Assembly (NCBI GenBank): GCA_963772445.1
Contig: CAVYXK010000019.1
Span: forward strand, 186,001 to 250,000
From: CAVYXK01 sp963772445
GTDB lineage: Bacteria > Pseudomonadota > Alphaproteobacteria > Acetobacterales > Acetobacteraceae
Direction of reading: 5' to 3'
Length of the DNA stretch: 64,000 nucleotides
Shown: positions 8,424 to 16,982 of the stretch, piece by piece
Numbering within the stretch: the first letter of the stretch is position 1
Layout of the letters: each line of letters starts with the position of its first letter
Made by a program: the position numbers and the translations under genes
The notes under the pieces: model-generated
The model's database searches: none
What the model was told of the DNA's origin: nothing
The model's input: only the letters and a program-made list of their open reading frames with translations

Positions 8424-9725
8424 ATGAACGACATGGCGCGCCGCGTGCTGCCGCCGGAGGGCATGGGCCCGGATGACTCCGAACGCCCGCGCCATCCGCG
8501 CAGCGGTCCGTTCGGTGTGCTCGACATCGGCACCACCAAGATCGTCTGCCTGATCGGCCGTAGTGAAAGCGACGGCACACTACGCGTGCTCGGTTTCGGT
8601 TGGCACAAGGGGAAAGGCGTCCGCAGCGGCGGCATCGTCGATCTCGAAGAGGCCGAGCGCGCCATCCGCGCCGCCGTCGGCCAGGCCGAGGACATGGCAG
8701 ACACCAGGCTGCGCGCGGTGACCGTCAATCTCACCTGCGGTCAGCCGGCCAGCCGCTTGTTCAACGTGCAATGGCCGGTCAACGGCCGCGCAGTCGAGGA
8801 AAGCGATATCCGCCGGGTGGTCGCCGAAGGTCGGCTCAGGGCCGAGGAAGATGGGCGCGACACGATCCACGCCCTGCCGCTTGCTTTCTCCGCCGACGAC
8901 ACCGACCGTGTCGCCGATCCGCGCGGCCTCTTTTGCACCACTCTGACGGCGCGGCTGCACATCATCGACGCTGCCGCCACTGCGCTGCGCTCGCTCGGCG
9001 CCTGTGTCGCCCGCTGCGATCTCGACATTGCCGAGCTGGTCTCGGCGCCGATGGCGGCCGGCCTGGCGGCCCTGGTCGATGACGAGCGCGAGCTGGGCGC
9101 CATCGTCATCGACATGGGCGGTGGCACCACCGGCCTCGCCGTGTTCGCCGAAGGCCAGTTGCTGCACACTGCGCAGCTTCCGGTGGGTGGCGTACACGTC
9201 ACCAACGACCTGGCCCGCCTGCTCTCGACGCCGGTGGCGCATGCCGAACGGCTGAAGACGCTCTACGGCAACGTACAATCGAGCCCCGACGACGAGCGAG
9301 AGATGCTGCCGGTGCCACTCGTAGGCGAAGAAGAGCACCAGATCGCGAAGGTGCCGCGCAGCATGGTGGTGAACATCATCCGCCCGCAACTCGAGGAGAC
9401 GTTCGAGATGGTGAAGGACCGGCTAGAAAGCTGCGGCCTGTCGCGCGCCGCCGGTAATCGCGTGGTGTTGACGGGTGGCGCCTGCCAACTCGCCGGGGTG
9501 CGGGAGCTGGCGGCGCGCATGCTCGGGAAACAAGTCCGGCTGGGCCGGCCGGCGGCGCTGCGCGGCCTGCCGGATGCCGCTGCCGGCCCCGCCTTCGCGA
9601 CCGCGGCCGGGCTGCTGTCCTGGGCGGCGGGCGCCGGACGCACGCTGCACGACATCGAGCTCGAGCCCGGCCGTCCGGCCGGTCTGTTTCGTCGCTTCGT
9701 CAACTTTCTGCGGGATCGCGTGTAA
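8424..9725 (+). CDS. ftsA: Cell division protein FtsA
   Basis: Actin-like ATPase that tethers FtsZ to the membrane. 433 residues from ATG 8424. An in-frame start at 8352 would add 24 residues coded wholly by the repeat element, so it was rejected. Actin-fold motifs: FGVLDIGTTKIVCLIG (phosphate 1), IVIDMGGGTTGLAVF (phosphate 2), and VVLTGGACQLAGV (adenosine). The C-terminus GLFRRFVNFLRDRV is the amphipathic membrane-targeting helix. FtsA follows ftsQ and precedes ftsZ, as in other alphaproteobacteria. Confidence 0.95.
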   Translation: MNDMARRVLPPEGMGPDDSERPRHPRSGPFGVLDIGTTKIVCLIGRSESDGTLRVLGFGWHKGKGVRSGGIVDLEEAERAIRAAVGQAEDMADTRLRAVTVNLTCGQPASRLFNVQWPVNGRAVEESDIRRVVAEGRLRAEEDGRDTIHALPLAFSADDTDRVADPRGLFCTTLTARLHIIDAAATALRSLGACVARCDLDIAELVSAPMAAGLAALVDDERELGAIVIDMGGGTTGLAVFAEGQLLHTAQLPVGGVHVTNDLARLLSTPVAHAERLKTLYGNVQSSPDDEREMLPVPLVGEEEHQIAKVPRSMVVNIIRPQLEETFEMVKDRLESCGLSRAAGNRVVLTGGACQLAGVRELAARMLGKQVRLGRPAALRGLPDAAAGPAFATAAGLLSWAAGAGRTLHDIELEPGRPAGLFRRFVNFLRDRV

Positions 9726-9800
9726 GCATCGACACGCGCTCTTGCTCCGACTCGCCAACAACGGCTTCAACGAATCGAGTGGTCTGAGGGACAAGTCGCC

Positions 9801-11330
9801 ATGACACTCAATCTCACTATCCCGCAACAAACTCACACCGACTTCACACCGCGAATCACTGTGATCGGGGTGGGCGGCGGCGGGACCAATGCCGTGGACA
9901 ATATGATTACGGCGAACCTGCAGGGCGTGGAGTTCGTGGTGGCGAACACCGACGCGCAGCAGCTCATGCACAGCCGCGCCGACCGGCGAATCCAGCTCGG
10001 GCCGCACATCACCCAAGGACTGGGCGCGGGCGCGAAGCCGGAGATCGGGCGCGCCGCCGCGGAAGAAGCGGCCGACGAGCTGTATCGTCACCTCGATGGC
10101 GTGCATATGGTGTTCGTCACCGCCGGCATGGGTGGCGGCACCGGCACCGGCGCCGCCCCGGTGATCGCCCGCATGGCTCGCGAGCGAAACATCCTGACCG
10201 TCGGCGTGGTGACGAAGCCGTTTGCCTTCGAAGGGACGCGTCGCGCGCGCGCTGCCGAGCAGGGAATCGACGAACTGCAGCAATACGTCGATACGCTGAT
10301 CGTCATCCCGAACCAGAACCTGTTCCGTATGGCTAACGACCGCACCACCTGGAAAGAGGCCTTCAAGATGGCCGACCAGGTCCTGTATATGGGCGTGCGC
10401 GGCGTGACCGACCTGATGATGGCGCCCGGCTTGGTGAACCTCGACTTCGCGGACATCCGCACGGTGATGGCGGAGATGGGGAAAGCCATGATGGGTACCG
10501 GCGAAGCAGACGGCGAGAATCGTGCCATTCGCGCCGCCGAGGCGGCGATCAGCAATCCGCTGCTGGAAGACACCTCGATGGCAGGCGCGCGCGGGCTGCT
10601 GATCAACATCACCGGCGGCGAGGACATGACCTTGTTCGAGGTCGATCAGGCCGCCAATCGCATTCGCGAAGAGGTGGACGAGGACGCCAATATCATCTTC
10701 GGCTCGGCAATCGACGAGGCTTTGGCCGGACGGGTGCGCGTCTCTGTGGTCGCTACCGGCATCGATACGCCGGCAAAAGCCGAGGAGCAGCGTCCTCGTC
10801 TGGTCGCGGTGGAAGGGGGTGCCGGGGGAGCGCCGCTGCCCCTTTCGATGTCAACCCACCTCGGGGCGGTGGGGGTCGCTCCCGCGCCGGTAGTGCTGCC
10901 GGCCTCGCTACGACCATCGATGCCACAGCCCGCGTCGGCGGTCGTCGAAGCACCTGCGGGCAACGTCGCCGAGATGCCGGCCGCAAGTGTGCCCCCGTTC
11001 GCGACGGCCGCCCGCCCGCCCGCTAATTCCCTGCCAGGCGCGACGCGGCCACGCTCCGGCTTGTTCGCTGAGCCAACTCCTTCTGTCGATCTCGCGGGAG
11101 CACCGGTAGCCGAACCGGTGCGCCCCAGCCTGTTCGGCACCGTCACCGGCGTGTTCCGGCGCCGGCCCCCCGGCAGCGGAGCCGCTGGCCATGATCAACC
11201 GGCCGGCCGGATCGAGCCGATGGTGGCCGTCGAGCCGCGGCTGGAACACCCGCGCGCATCCGTCCGTCCGGTTGCCGGCGAGGAGATGGGCATCGAGATC
11301 CCGACCTTCCTGCGCCGCCAGTCGTCGTGA
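9801..11330 (+). CDS. ftsZ: Cell division GTPase FtsZ
   Basis: Tubulin-like GTPase that builds the Z-ring. 509 residues: GTPase domain with GVGGGGTNAVDNMI and the tubulin signature GGGTGTGAAPVIA, T7-type region with NLDFADIRTVM, then a long Ala/Pro-rich linker (about 335-490), as in other alphaproteobacteria. The conserved C-terminal peptide EMGIEIPTFLRR, which binds FtsA and other partners, is intact, followed by QSS. It lies 75 bp after ftsA, a gap that could hold a separate promoter, though I do not see a clear one. Confidence 0.97.
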   Translation: MTLNLTIPQQTHTDFTPRITVIGVGGGGTNAVDNMITANLQGVEFVVANTDAQQLMHSRADRRIQLGPHITQGLGAGAKPEIGRAAAEEAADELYRHLDGVHMVFVTAGMGGGTGTGAAPVIARMARERNILTVGVVTKPFAFEGTRRARAAEQGIDELQQYVDTLIVIPNQNLFRMANDRTTWKEAFKMADQVLYMGVRGVTDLMMAPGLVNLDFADIRTVMAEMGKAMMGTGEADGENRAIRAAEAAISNPLLEDTSMAGARGLLINITGGEDMTLFEVDQAANRIREEVDEDANIIFGSAIDEALAGRVRVSVVATGIDTPAKAEEQRPRLVAVEGGAGGAPLPLSMSTHLGAVGVAPAPVVLPASLRPSMPQPASAVVEAPAGNVAEMPAASVPPFATAARPPANSLPGATRPRSGLFAEPTPSVDLAGAPVAEPVRPSLFGTVTGVFRRRPPGSGAAGHDQPAGRIEPMVAVEPRLEHPRASVRPVAGEEMGIEIPTFLRRQSS

Positions 11331-11360
11331 CGGCGGTTACGCACCGCAACGAAGGAAACT

Positions 11361-11389
11361 TTCAGAAACAAGCGCTTGTGCGGTAATAT
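11361..11389 (+). promoter_or_regulatory. Putative lpxC promoter with palindromic spacer
   Basis: TTCAGA (11361-11366), a 17-bp spacer and TAATAT (11384-11389) form a plausible sigma-70-type promoter after ftsZ. The spacer contains the perfect 12-bp palindrome ACAAGCGCTTGT (11368-11379), which could be an operator. The region is AT-rich compared with its surroundings. The promoter reading is inference. Confidence 0.45.
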
Positions 11390-11420
11390 TCGGCAATAAA
11401 GAGTGACTCGCGAATCGCGT

Positions 11421-11446
11421 GGGCCGCCCATAGCTTCGGGCGGCCC
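11421..11446 (+). terminator. GC-rich stem-loop between ftsZ and lpxC
   Basis: A perfect 9-bp stem (GGGCCGCCC / GGGCGGCCC) with an 8-nt loop, followed after GCGGCG by only four T. It could terminate ftsZ transcripts or, since the predicted promoter lies upstream, act as an attenuator in the lpxC leader. Confidence 0.5.
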
Positions 11447-11498
11447 GCGGCGTTTTGCGGTGCAGCGTAACGGAAAAACACCGAGAGGCGGGTGCCCG

Positions 11499-12428
11499 AT
11501 GGACGGACTGCCGCTGAGCGCGATCTCGCTGACCGCCCCGATGTGCCAGCGCACATTGAAGGCCCCGATCGGCTGCGTCGGCATCGGCCTGCATTCAGGC
11601 TGTCGGGTCAGTCTGACGCTGCGGCCGGCTCCACCGGATCATGGGATCGTATTCCGCCGCACGGATCTCGGACGCGACATTCCCGCCTGGTTCGACCATG
11701 TGGCGGATGGGCGGCTCGCCACGTCGCTTGTGCATCCCGATGATTCGACCGCCCGTATCAGCACTGTCGAGCATCTGATGGCGGCGCTTGCCGGAACGGG
11801 CGTCGGCAACTTGCTGGTCGAACTCGATGGGCCGGAACTGCCGATCCTGGATGGTTCCGCCTCGCCGTACGTGTTCCTGATCGATTGCGCCGGCATCGCC
11901 GAGCAGGAGGCGGTGCAGAAGGTCATCGAGATCCGACGGCCGGTCCGCGTCGCGGAAGGCAATTCCTTCGTCGAACTGCGCCCGTCGCGGACTGGGATGC
12001 CCGGTCTCGAGATGACACTGTCGATCGATTTTGCCGCCGCCGCGATCGGACGTCAGTCGGTATCGTTTCACCTGACTCCGGCGAATTTCCGCCATCAGCT
12101 TTGCCGGGCGCGCACCTTCGCGCTGGCCGAAGAGGTTGAGCGGCTGCGCGCGGCAGGCTTGGCCCGGGGTGGCAGCCTGGACAACGCAGTGGTGGTCGAT
12201 CAGGCGCGCGTGCTCAATCCGGGCGGGCTGCGCATGCAAGACGAGTTTGCCCGCCACAAGTTGCTGGACGCGGTTGGCGATCTGGCGCTGGCCGGCGCCG
12301 CGATCCACGGCCGCTTCATCGCCCACCGCTCCGGCCATGCGCTGAACAATCGCTTGTTGCGTACGCTGTTCGGCGATCGTTCTGCCTGGCGGGCCGGCTC
12401 CCCCGAGCTTCTGTCGGCCGCCGCCTGA
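11499..12428 (+). CDS. lpxC: UDP-3-O-acyl-N-acetylglucosamine deacetylase LpxC
   Basis: Zinc amidase that commits UDP-acyl-GlcNAc to lipid A synthesis. Start chosen at ATG 11499, giving 309 residues; the frame is open back to 11403, but that part holds the stem-loop. A second ATG (11541, MCQRTL) is possible. Zinc and catalytic motifs: IGLHSG, STVEHLMAALAGTGV, LPILDGSASPYV, and HKLLDAVGDLALAG with the zinc-binding His and Asp. The location after ftsZ at the end of the dcw cluster is conserved in many proteobacteria. Confidence 0.94.
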   Translation: MDGLPLSAISLTAPMCQRTLKAPIGCVGIGLHSGCRVSLTLRPAPPDHGIVFRRTDLGRDIPAWFDHVADGRLATSLVHPDDSTARISTVEHLMAALAGTGVGNLLVELDGPELPILDGSASPYVFLIDCAGIAEQEAVQKVIEIRRPVRVAEGNSFVELRPSRTGMPGLEMTLSIDFAAAAIGRQSVSFHLTPANFRHQLCRARTFALAEEVERLRAAGLARGGSLDNAVVVDQARVLNPGGLRMQDEFARHKLLDAVGDLALAGAAIHGRFIAHRSGHALNNRLLRTLFGDRSAWRAGSPELLSAAA

Positions 12429-12504
12429 ACTGGGGTTCGCCGGCCCGCGCGCCTGCCAGCCATGTGCTGCTATACTCCGCCCCTTCGAACCAAGGGGAGT
12501 TGCC

Positions 12505-12894
12505 ATGCCAGTCATCACGACCAGCAATCCGCCGGGCGTGCGCGAGCCGTCGAGCCGCTATTCCCATGCCGTGCTTGTGCAGGGTGAGAGCCGCCGGCTG
12601 GTCATCTCAGGCCAGATCGGCACCGACGAGGACGGCTCGGTGCCCAATAATGGCGAGGCGCAGATCGCCCTCGTGTTCCATAATCTCCGCACCATCCTCA
12701 AAGCGCATGGGATGGGCATCGAGAACGTGGTGAAGACCTCTGCCTTCCTCACCGATCGGGCGCTGCTGCCCGCCTATCGCGCCGCACGCGACGCCGTCTT
12801 CGCCGAGCACGCGCCGGCCTCGACATTGCTGTTTGTCGCCGGGCTCGCGGACCCGCGTTACATGGTGGAGATCGAGGCAGAAGCGGTCGCCTGA
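12505..12894 (+). CDS. RidA/YjgF family protein lacking the catalytic arginine
   Basis: 129-residue protein of the RidA (YER057c/UK114) fold. Recognisable parts are ISGQIGTDEDG, the NLRTILKAHG helix and the C-terminal VEIEAEAVA strand. Archetypal RidA uses an arginine in a PARS-type motif just before the last strands to hydrolyse enamine/imine intermediates. The aligned segment here reads APASTLLFV, with alanine in place of arginine, so it is probably not a standard 2-aminoacrylate deaminase but a member of another Rid subfamily. An AAGGGGAG ribosome-binding site precedes the ATG. It stands alone downstream of lpxC. Confidence 0.85.
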   Translation: MPVITTSNPPGVREPSSRYSHAVLVQGESRRLVISGQIGTDEDGSVPNNGEAQIALVFHNLRTILKAHGMGIENVVKTSAFLTDRALLPAYRAARDAVFAEHAPASTLLFVAGLADPRYMVEIEAEAVA

Positions 12895-13265
12895 TCGCGA
12901 CGCGCTGATCGCCCGTTGCGCTCAACGGCCCGGTCGGATGCGCATCCGCCGGGATGGCTTGCATGAAGTCTCGTCCATCCGCCTCGACAGCACGGAAACC
13001 GGCGCGCCGTGCGGCGTTGAGACGGCACTTCCCGCAGAAGGACGAGGCACGATGATCAGGCTGGTTTCCCGCGCGGCTCCGGCGCTCGTGGCCGCGACGT
13101 TTGCCCGCCTTTCGCAACTGGCCGCCGGTTTCGCAAATTTTGCCTGCCGGCTGGCCGGCAAGCCCCTGAAAACCCCGCCATAAATTTGGCCGAGGTCGCG
13201 ACAACCGCGCGCGGTGCCGACCAAGTGGCTTGCGAAACGGCCGGCGCATCCGGAATCGTCGCGGC
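12895..13265. other. Gap before the IS1634-type transposase
   Basis: About 370 bp with no gene I can support. It should contain the left end of the insertion sequence, probably near the AT-richer 13175-13195 stretch, but I could not match it to a right end. A 43-codon frame from 13051 has no recognisable features. Confidence 0.5.
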
Positions 13266-15060
13266 ATGTTTCTGCGCCACAAGATTCGCCATAAGGACGG
13301 CAAGCAGCACCGCTGCTGGAGCATCGTGGAGAACCGCCGGGTGGCAGGCGGTCGCACGGTGCAGCGGCATGTGCTGTATCTGGGCGAGATCAACGACAGC
13401 CAGAGAGCCGCCTGGTGCCAGGCGATCGAGGCATTTGACGAGAGCGGCCAGCGCAGCAGGCAGATCGCGCTGTTCCCCGAGGATCGGACGGCGCCGGCGC
13501 TGGATTGCGATGTGGTTCATGTCCGGCTCGGCGGCCTTCGGCTGCGCCGGCCCCGGCAATGGGGCGCATGCTGGCTGGCATGCCAGCTGTGGGATCAGCT
13601 GCGGCTGGATGATTTCTGGTCGCCACGGCTGGCCGTCTCCCGGCAGGGCACCCGCTGGCTGAATGTGCTGAAGACGCTGGTGGCGTACCGGCTGATCGAT
13701 CCCGGCAGCGAGTGGCGTCTGCATCGGCAGTGGTATGACCAGAGTGCGATGAGCGAGCTGCTGGGCGAGGACTTCGAGTTGGTTCGCAAGGACACTCTGT
13801 ATCGCTGCGTGGACAAGCTGCTGGTGCACAAGACGGAGTTGTTCAGCTTCTTGCAGGACCGCTGGAAGACGTTGTTCCAGGCCAACTTCGAGGTCCTGCT
13901 GTACGATCTTACCAGCACGTATTTCGAATGCGACCCTCCCGAGTCCGGCAAGCGGCGCTTCGGGCACAGCCGCGACAAGCGATCCGACTGCGTGCAGGTG
14001 GTGATCGCCTTGATCGTGACGCCGGACGGCTTCCCGCTGGCCTACGAGGTAATGCCCGGCAACACTTCCGACAAAACCACCCTGCGCGACTTCCTCAAGC
14101 GGATCGAGGCGCAATACGGCAAGGCCGGGCGCACCTGGGTGATGGACCGCGGCATCCCGACGGAAGCCGTGCTGGCCGAGATGCGGGCCTCCGAGACGCC
14201 AGTGCATTATCTGGTGGGCACGCCGCGCGGACGACTGGGCCAGTTGGAGCAGGAGTTTCTGGCCAAGCCGTGGGCCGACGTTCGCGACTCGGTGCAGGTG
14301 AAACTCGTCGAACAGGACAGCGAGCTTTACATCCTGGCCCGCAGCGGGGCGCGGCGGGATAAGGAACAGGCGATGCGGCGGCGACGACTGAGGAAGCTGA
14401 TCAACCGCCTGCGCGAGCTGCGTCAGCAGAAGCTGACCCGCGATCAGTTGCTGATCAAGCTGGGGGCGGCGAAGAAGGAGGCCGGCCCGGCGGTTTATCG
14501 GATCCTCGACATCAGCTTGCCCGGCAAGGATGAGGCGGTCACCCCGGAGACGTTCAGTTTCAAGCTGAACTGGCAGCACTTGCGGGAGGCGCGGCGGCGG
14601 GAAGGCAGTTACCTGCTGCGCTCCAATCTGACCGGTGGTGATCCGGCGAAACTTTGGGCGTTCTACCTCCGGCTGGTGGAAATTGAGCAGGCGTTCAAGG
14701 AACTGAAGGGCGACCTGGCAATCCGTCCGATCTACCATCAGAGCGATCAGCGCATCGAGGCGCACATCTTTGTCGCGTTCATCGCCTATTGCCTGCATGT
14801 CACGCTGAAGCAGCGGACCCGATCCCTGGCACCGGGGCTGACCCCAAGGGCGGTGCTGGACAAGATGTCGGCGATCCAGATGGTCGATGTGTACCTGCCG
14901 ACCACGGATGGGCGACAGGTCGTGCTGTCTTGCTACACCGACTCTGAGCCGGATCAAATGCTGCTCGTCGCTGTTCATGTGACCACGGCGAACAGTTCGA
15001 ACAACTCAGGGGTTGTGGGCCATCGCGGGGCAAACTTCCATGCCCCACGATAGCCACTCA
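13185..15060 (+). mobile_element. IS1634-type insertion sequence (limits approximate)
   Basis: Defined by the full-length transposase. Terminal inverted repeats and target duplications were not resolved; a weak CCCCGC-AT similarity exists between the two flanks. A GGGGCA/TGCCCC hairpin lies at 15027-15046. Confidence 0.5.
13266..15053 (+). CDS. IS1634 family DDE transposase
   Basis: 595 residues from ATG 13266 (MFLRHKIRHKDGK). Typical of the IS1634/IS4-like DDE group: an N-terminal domain starting with a basic strand and VENRRVAGGRTVQR, then YDLTSTYFE (first acidic region), GNTSDKTTLRDFLKRI, TWVMDRGIPTEAVLAEM (second Asp) and LVEIEQAFKELKGDLAIRPI (the YREK-like region with the catalytic Glu). 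The frame is intact from end to end, so the element may be active. It separates the dcw side from the monooxygenase locus. Confidence 0.9.
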   Translation: MFLRHKIRHKDGKQHRCWSIVENRRVAGGRTVQRHVLYLGEINDSQRAAWCQAIEAFDESGQRSRQIALFPEDRTAPALDCDVVHVRLGGLRLRRPRQWGACWLACQLWDQLRLDDFWSPRLAVSRQGTRWLNVLKTLVAYRLIDPGSEWRLHRQWYDQSAMSELLGEDFELVRKDTLYRCVDKLLVHKTELFSFLQDRWKTLFQANFEVLLYDLTSTYFECDPPESGKRRFGHSRDKRSDCVQVVIALIVTPDGFPLAYEVMPGNTSDKTTLRDFLKRIEAQYGKAGRTWVMDRGIPTEAVLAEMRASETPVHYLVGTPRGRLGQLEQEFLAKPWADVRDSVQVKLVEQDSELYILARSGARRDKEQAMRRRRLRKLINRLRELRQQKLTRDQLLIKLGAAKKEAGPAVYRILDISLPGKDEAVTPETFSFKLNWQHLREARRREGSYLLRSNLTGGDPAKLWAFYLRLVEIEQAFKELKGDLAIRPIYHQSDQRIEAHIFVAFIAYCLHVTLKQRTRSLAPGLTPRAVLDKMSAIQMVDVYLPTTDGRQVVLSCYTDSEPDQMLLVAVHVTTANSSNNSGVVGHRGANFHAPR

Positions 15061-15080
15061 ATTCCCGGCGTCTCAGTGGT

Positions 15081-15353
15081 TCACGGGCGCCAGAACGGTT
15101 TCATCACCTCTCGATCGACATCGTTCCGTGCGAGGCCGATATCCTTCAGAAGGCGGTCATCGAGTGATGACAGCGTTTGTCGCTGAACGGCACGGGTTCG
15201 CCACACCGACAGGAGCTGCACAAGTCGGTACACTGCGCCGCCTGCGGCGGCCTGAAGTGGGCGCTTATAGATGTTGGATGGCGTGCTCCGTGCGGGGGGT
15301 CGCAGTGAAGTCGGCAGGATGGTACGGCCGGCCTCCAAGCTTCCAGGTATCAT
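15081..15353 (-). CDS. DUF1127 domain small protein
   Basis: 90-residue protein whose C-terminal half carries the DUF1127 pattern: a W-R-R helix (LLSVWRTRAVQRQTLSSL) followed by DDRLLKDIGLARNDVDREV. Such short Arg-rich proteins are common in alphaproteobacteria and some bind RNA in phosphate or carbon responses; its role here is unknown. A copy of the triple TGANCA element (15438-15477) lies 84 bp upstream of its ATG. Transcribed in the same direction as the monooxygenase gene. Confidence 0.85.
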   Translation of the reverse strand: MIPGSLEAGRTILPTSLRPPARSTPSNIYKRPLQAAAGGAVYRLVQLLSVWRTRAVQRQTLSSLDDRLLKDIGLARNDVDREVMKPFWRP

Positions 15354-15437
15354 GGTGAAACACTCCTCTAATCGTGGTTTGTTACGTTGGGCAGGAACCC
15401 GATGTTCCAGCTCAGGCCTGGTGATGCAGCAAACACA

Positions 15438-15477
15438 TGCTCAATCGCCAGATTAGAATTTGCTCAAACGCTGTTCA
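15438..15477 (-). promoter_or_regulatory. Triple TGANCA element, copy A (upstream of DUF1127 gene)
   Basis: Read on the - strand: TGAACA, 5 bp, TGAGCA, 17 bp (ATTCTAATCTGGCG core), TGAGCA. Same spacing and core as copies B, C and D at 16823, 17789 and 18178. It lies between the monooxygenase stop and the DUF1127 start. Confidence 0.75.
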
Positions 15478-15486
15478 GCGCGAGGC

Positions 15487-16764
15487 TTATGCGTTCGTGA
15501 ACGTTGCCACCGATTGTGGCGGGTGGATCTGCTTCTCGCGGAGCCAGGCACGAATGCTTTCAGGAGATCCGACACGCTCCCACTGCCGCTCAGGCCGATT
15601 GTAGTTGTCGTAATATTCGCCTGCCAATTGCCGGTCCCGGCTTAAGGCAACCAATAACTCAATTCTCGCGTCGTCTGGCGGCTGAAGGAACGCGTTCGTC
15701 CAGCGGGCCGCTGCGAGCACGCGGGCCGAGCGGCAGCGCTCGACCTCGCGGCAGAACGCCAGGTCGAACGATCTCGCCTCCTGGATCGCGTCGGCCAGCA
15801 CGAAGGCGCTGTATGAGCCGATATTGGCCCCCTGAGCGAGCATCGGATCTAGCGTCACGTGCACATCGCCCAATGCGATGGCATATTTCCCGTCACCCAG
15901 ATGCGCGATGGGATTCCGCACGATCGGGGTGATTGCTACCTGCGCCAGATCATCGGGGCCCTGCAGGTCGAACCGAGCGGTATCGATCTGGTCGTATATG
16001 GTCGGATGAAGCTGCTCCAGCATGTGGAGCAGGGCGCCGCGAAAGCTCGCCCGGTCCGCTCGGTCAGGCAGGACGGGCAGCGCTGCCAGTTCGTCTGCCT
16101 GTGGCGCACCGATGCCGAGCGCAGTCACCATCCCGGTCCGGCTCAATATCGGGAATTGTACAGCCTCGCCACGGCCTGGCATGACCGACACGAGCAATCG
16201 AGGTTCTCGCATCGGCCGAAATCCTGTGAACAGGCCTGCTATCCAGACGCGTTGCGGGCGGTCGTACGGCGAGTTCGCACCGTCCCGCGGAAACAAGTTG
16301 CTGAAGCCCTTGCCCGGCATAGCAACGACCACAAGATCGAAACGCTCGGCCATGCGGCCTACATCCTTCGCGTCAAGCGCGGATACTTCCAGCCGGCCGC
16401 CGCGTTCGACGAAATCCTCCATCAGCCGCGGCAGATAGATTCGGTAGTCCACCGCACGCGCCGGCGTCGCGCCACGACCACGTATGTCGATCGGTTGCGG
16501 ATTCTGAATAATGTTCTGGAACAGATTGAATCCGAATTCCTCCACAGGCCAATGATAGGCTCGGAGGACCCGCTCCCGTCCCAACGTCGTCGGCCAGTGT
16601 ACAACGGTGTTGGCCAGCCGACCCACGGCGACCTGGTCTGGCGTGCGATCGGTCATGATCGTGCACGCGATACCCAACTGGCGCAGTCGCAGACCCAGAT
16701 GCAGGCCGGCGATACCGGCCCCGATGATGCCGATACGTTTGTTGCCGTATGTTCCAATAACCAT
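15487..16764 (-). CDS. StyA-like FAD-dependent styrene/indole-type monooxygenase
   Basis: 425 residues. The start at 16764 (MVIGTYGNKRIGIIGAG) has a good AAGGAG site upstream; the frame extends to 16833. It strongly resembles styrene monooxygenase oxygenase StyA: KRIGIIGAGIAGLHLGLRL dinucleotide fold, AVDYRIYLPRLMEDF, a central PGRGEAVQFPIL region, ALGDVHVTLDPMLAQGAN (FAD contact), ARWTNAFL and EYYDNYNRPERQW near the end. Family members use reduced FAD from a separate reductase (StyB) to epoxidise styrenes or oxygenate indole; no StyB is in the window. The neighbouring peroxiredoxin could scavenge H2O2 from uncoupled turnover (inference). Confidence 0.88.
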   Translation of the reverse strand: MVIGTYGNKRIGIIGAGIAGLHLGLRLRQLGIACTIMTDRTPDQVAVGRLANTVVHWPTTLGRERVLRAYHWPVEEFGFNLFQNIIQNPQPIDIRGRGATPARAVDYRIYLPRLMEDFVERGGRLEVSALDAKDVGRMAERFDLVVVAMPGKGFSNLFPRDGANSPYDRPQRVWIAGLFTGFRPMREPRLLVSVMPGRGEAVQFPILSRTGMVTALGIGAPQADELAALPVLPDRADRASFRGALLHMLEQLHPTIYDQIDTARFDLQGPDDLAQVAITPIVRNPIAHLGDGKYAIALGDVHVTLDPMLAQGANIGSYSAFVLADAIQEARSFDLAFCREVERCRSARVLAAARWTNAFLQPPDDARIELLVALSRDRQLAGEYYDNYNRPERQWERVGSPESIRAWLREKQIHPPQSVATFTNA

Positions 16765-16822
16765 CTCATGCTCCTTCGGTTCTGCTGCTCGTTGCAGCGG
16801 AGTACGTGATGGGTTGGCCTGC

Positions 16823-16862
16823 TGTTCAGTCACCAGACCAAACTTTGTTCATTGGTTGATCA
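16823..16862 (-). promoter_or_regulatory. Triple TGANCA element, copy B (upstream of StyA-like gene)
   Basis: Read on the - strand: TGATCA, 5 bp, TGAACA, 17 bp (TTTGGTCTGGTG core), TGAACA. Its gene-proximal edge is 58 bp from the ATG at 16764. Confidence 0.78.
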
Positions 16863-16982
16863 GATATGCTCACGGCATCGCCCTGACTGGAACGCGACAC
16901 TTGCGTGCGAGGGACCGCGGCGAGCGCAAGCACAGCGAACGGATCGGCGACCGTCTCCCCGACGGTCGTCGATCCCTGCTCG

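Noticed and set aside
13051..13183. 43-codon ORF before the IS1634 transposase
   Set aside because: Hydrophobic start but no family, near the unresolved IS end; too weak to call.
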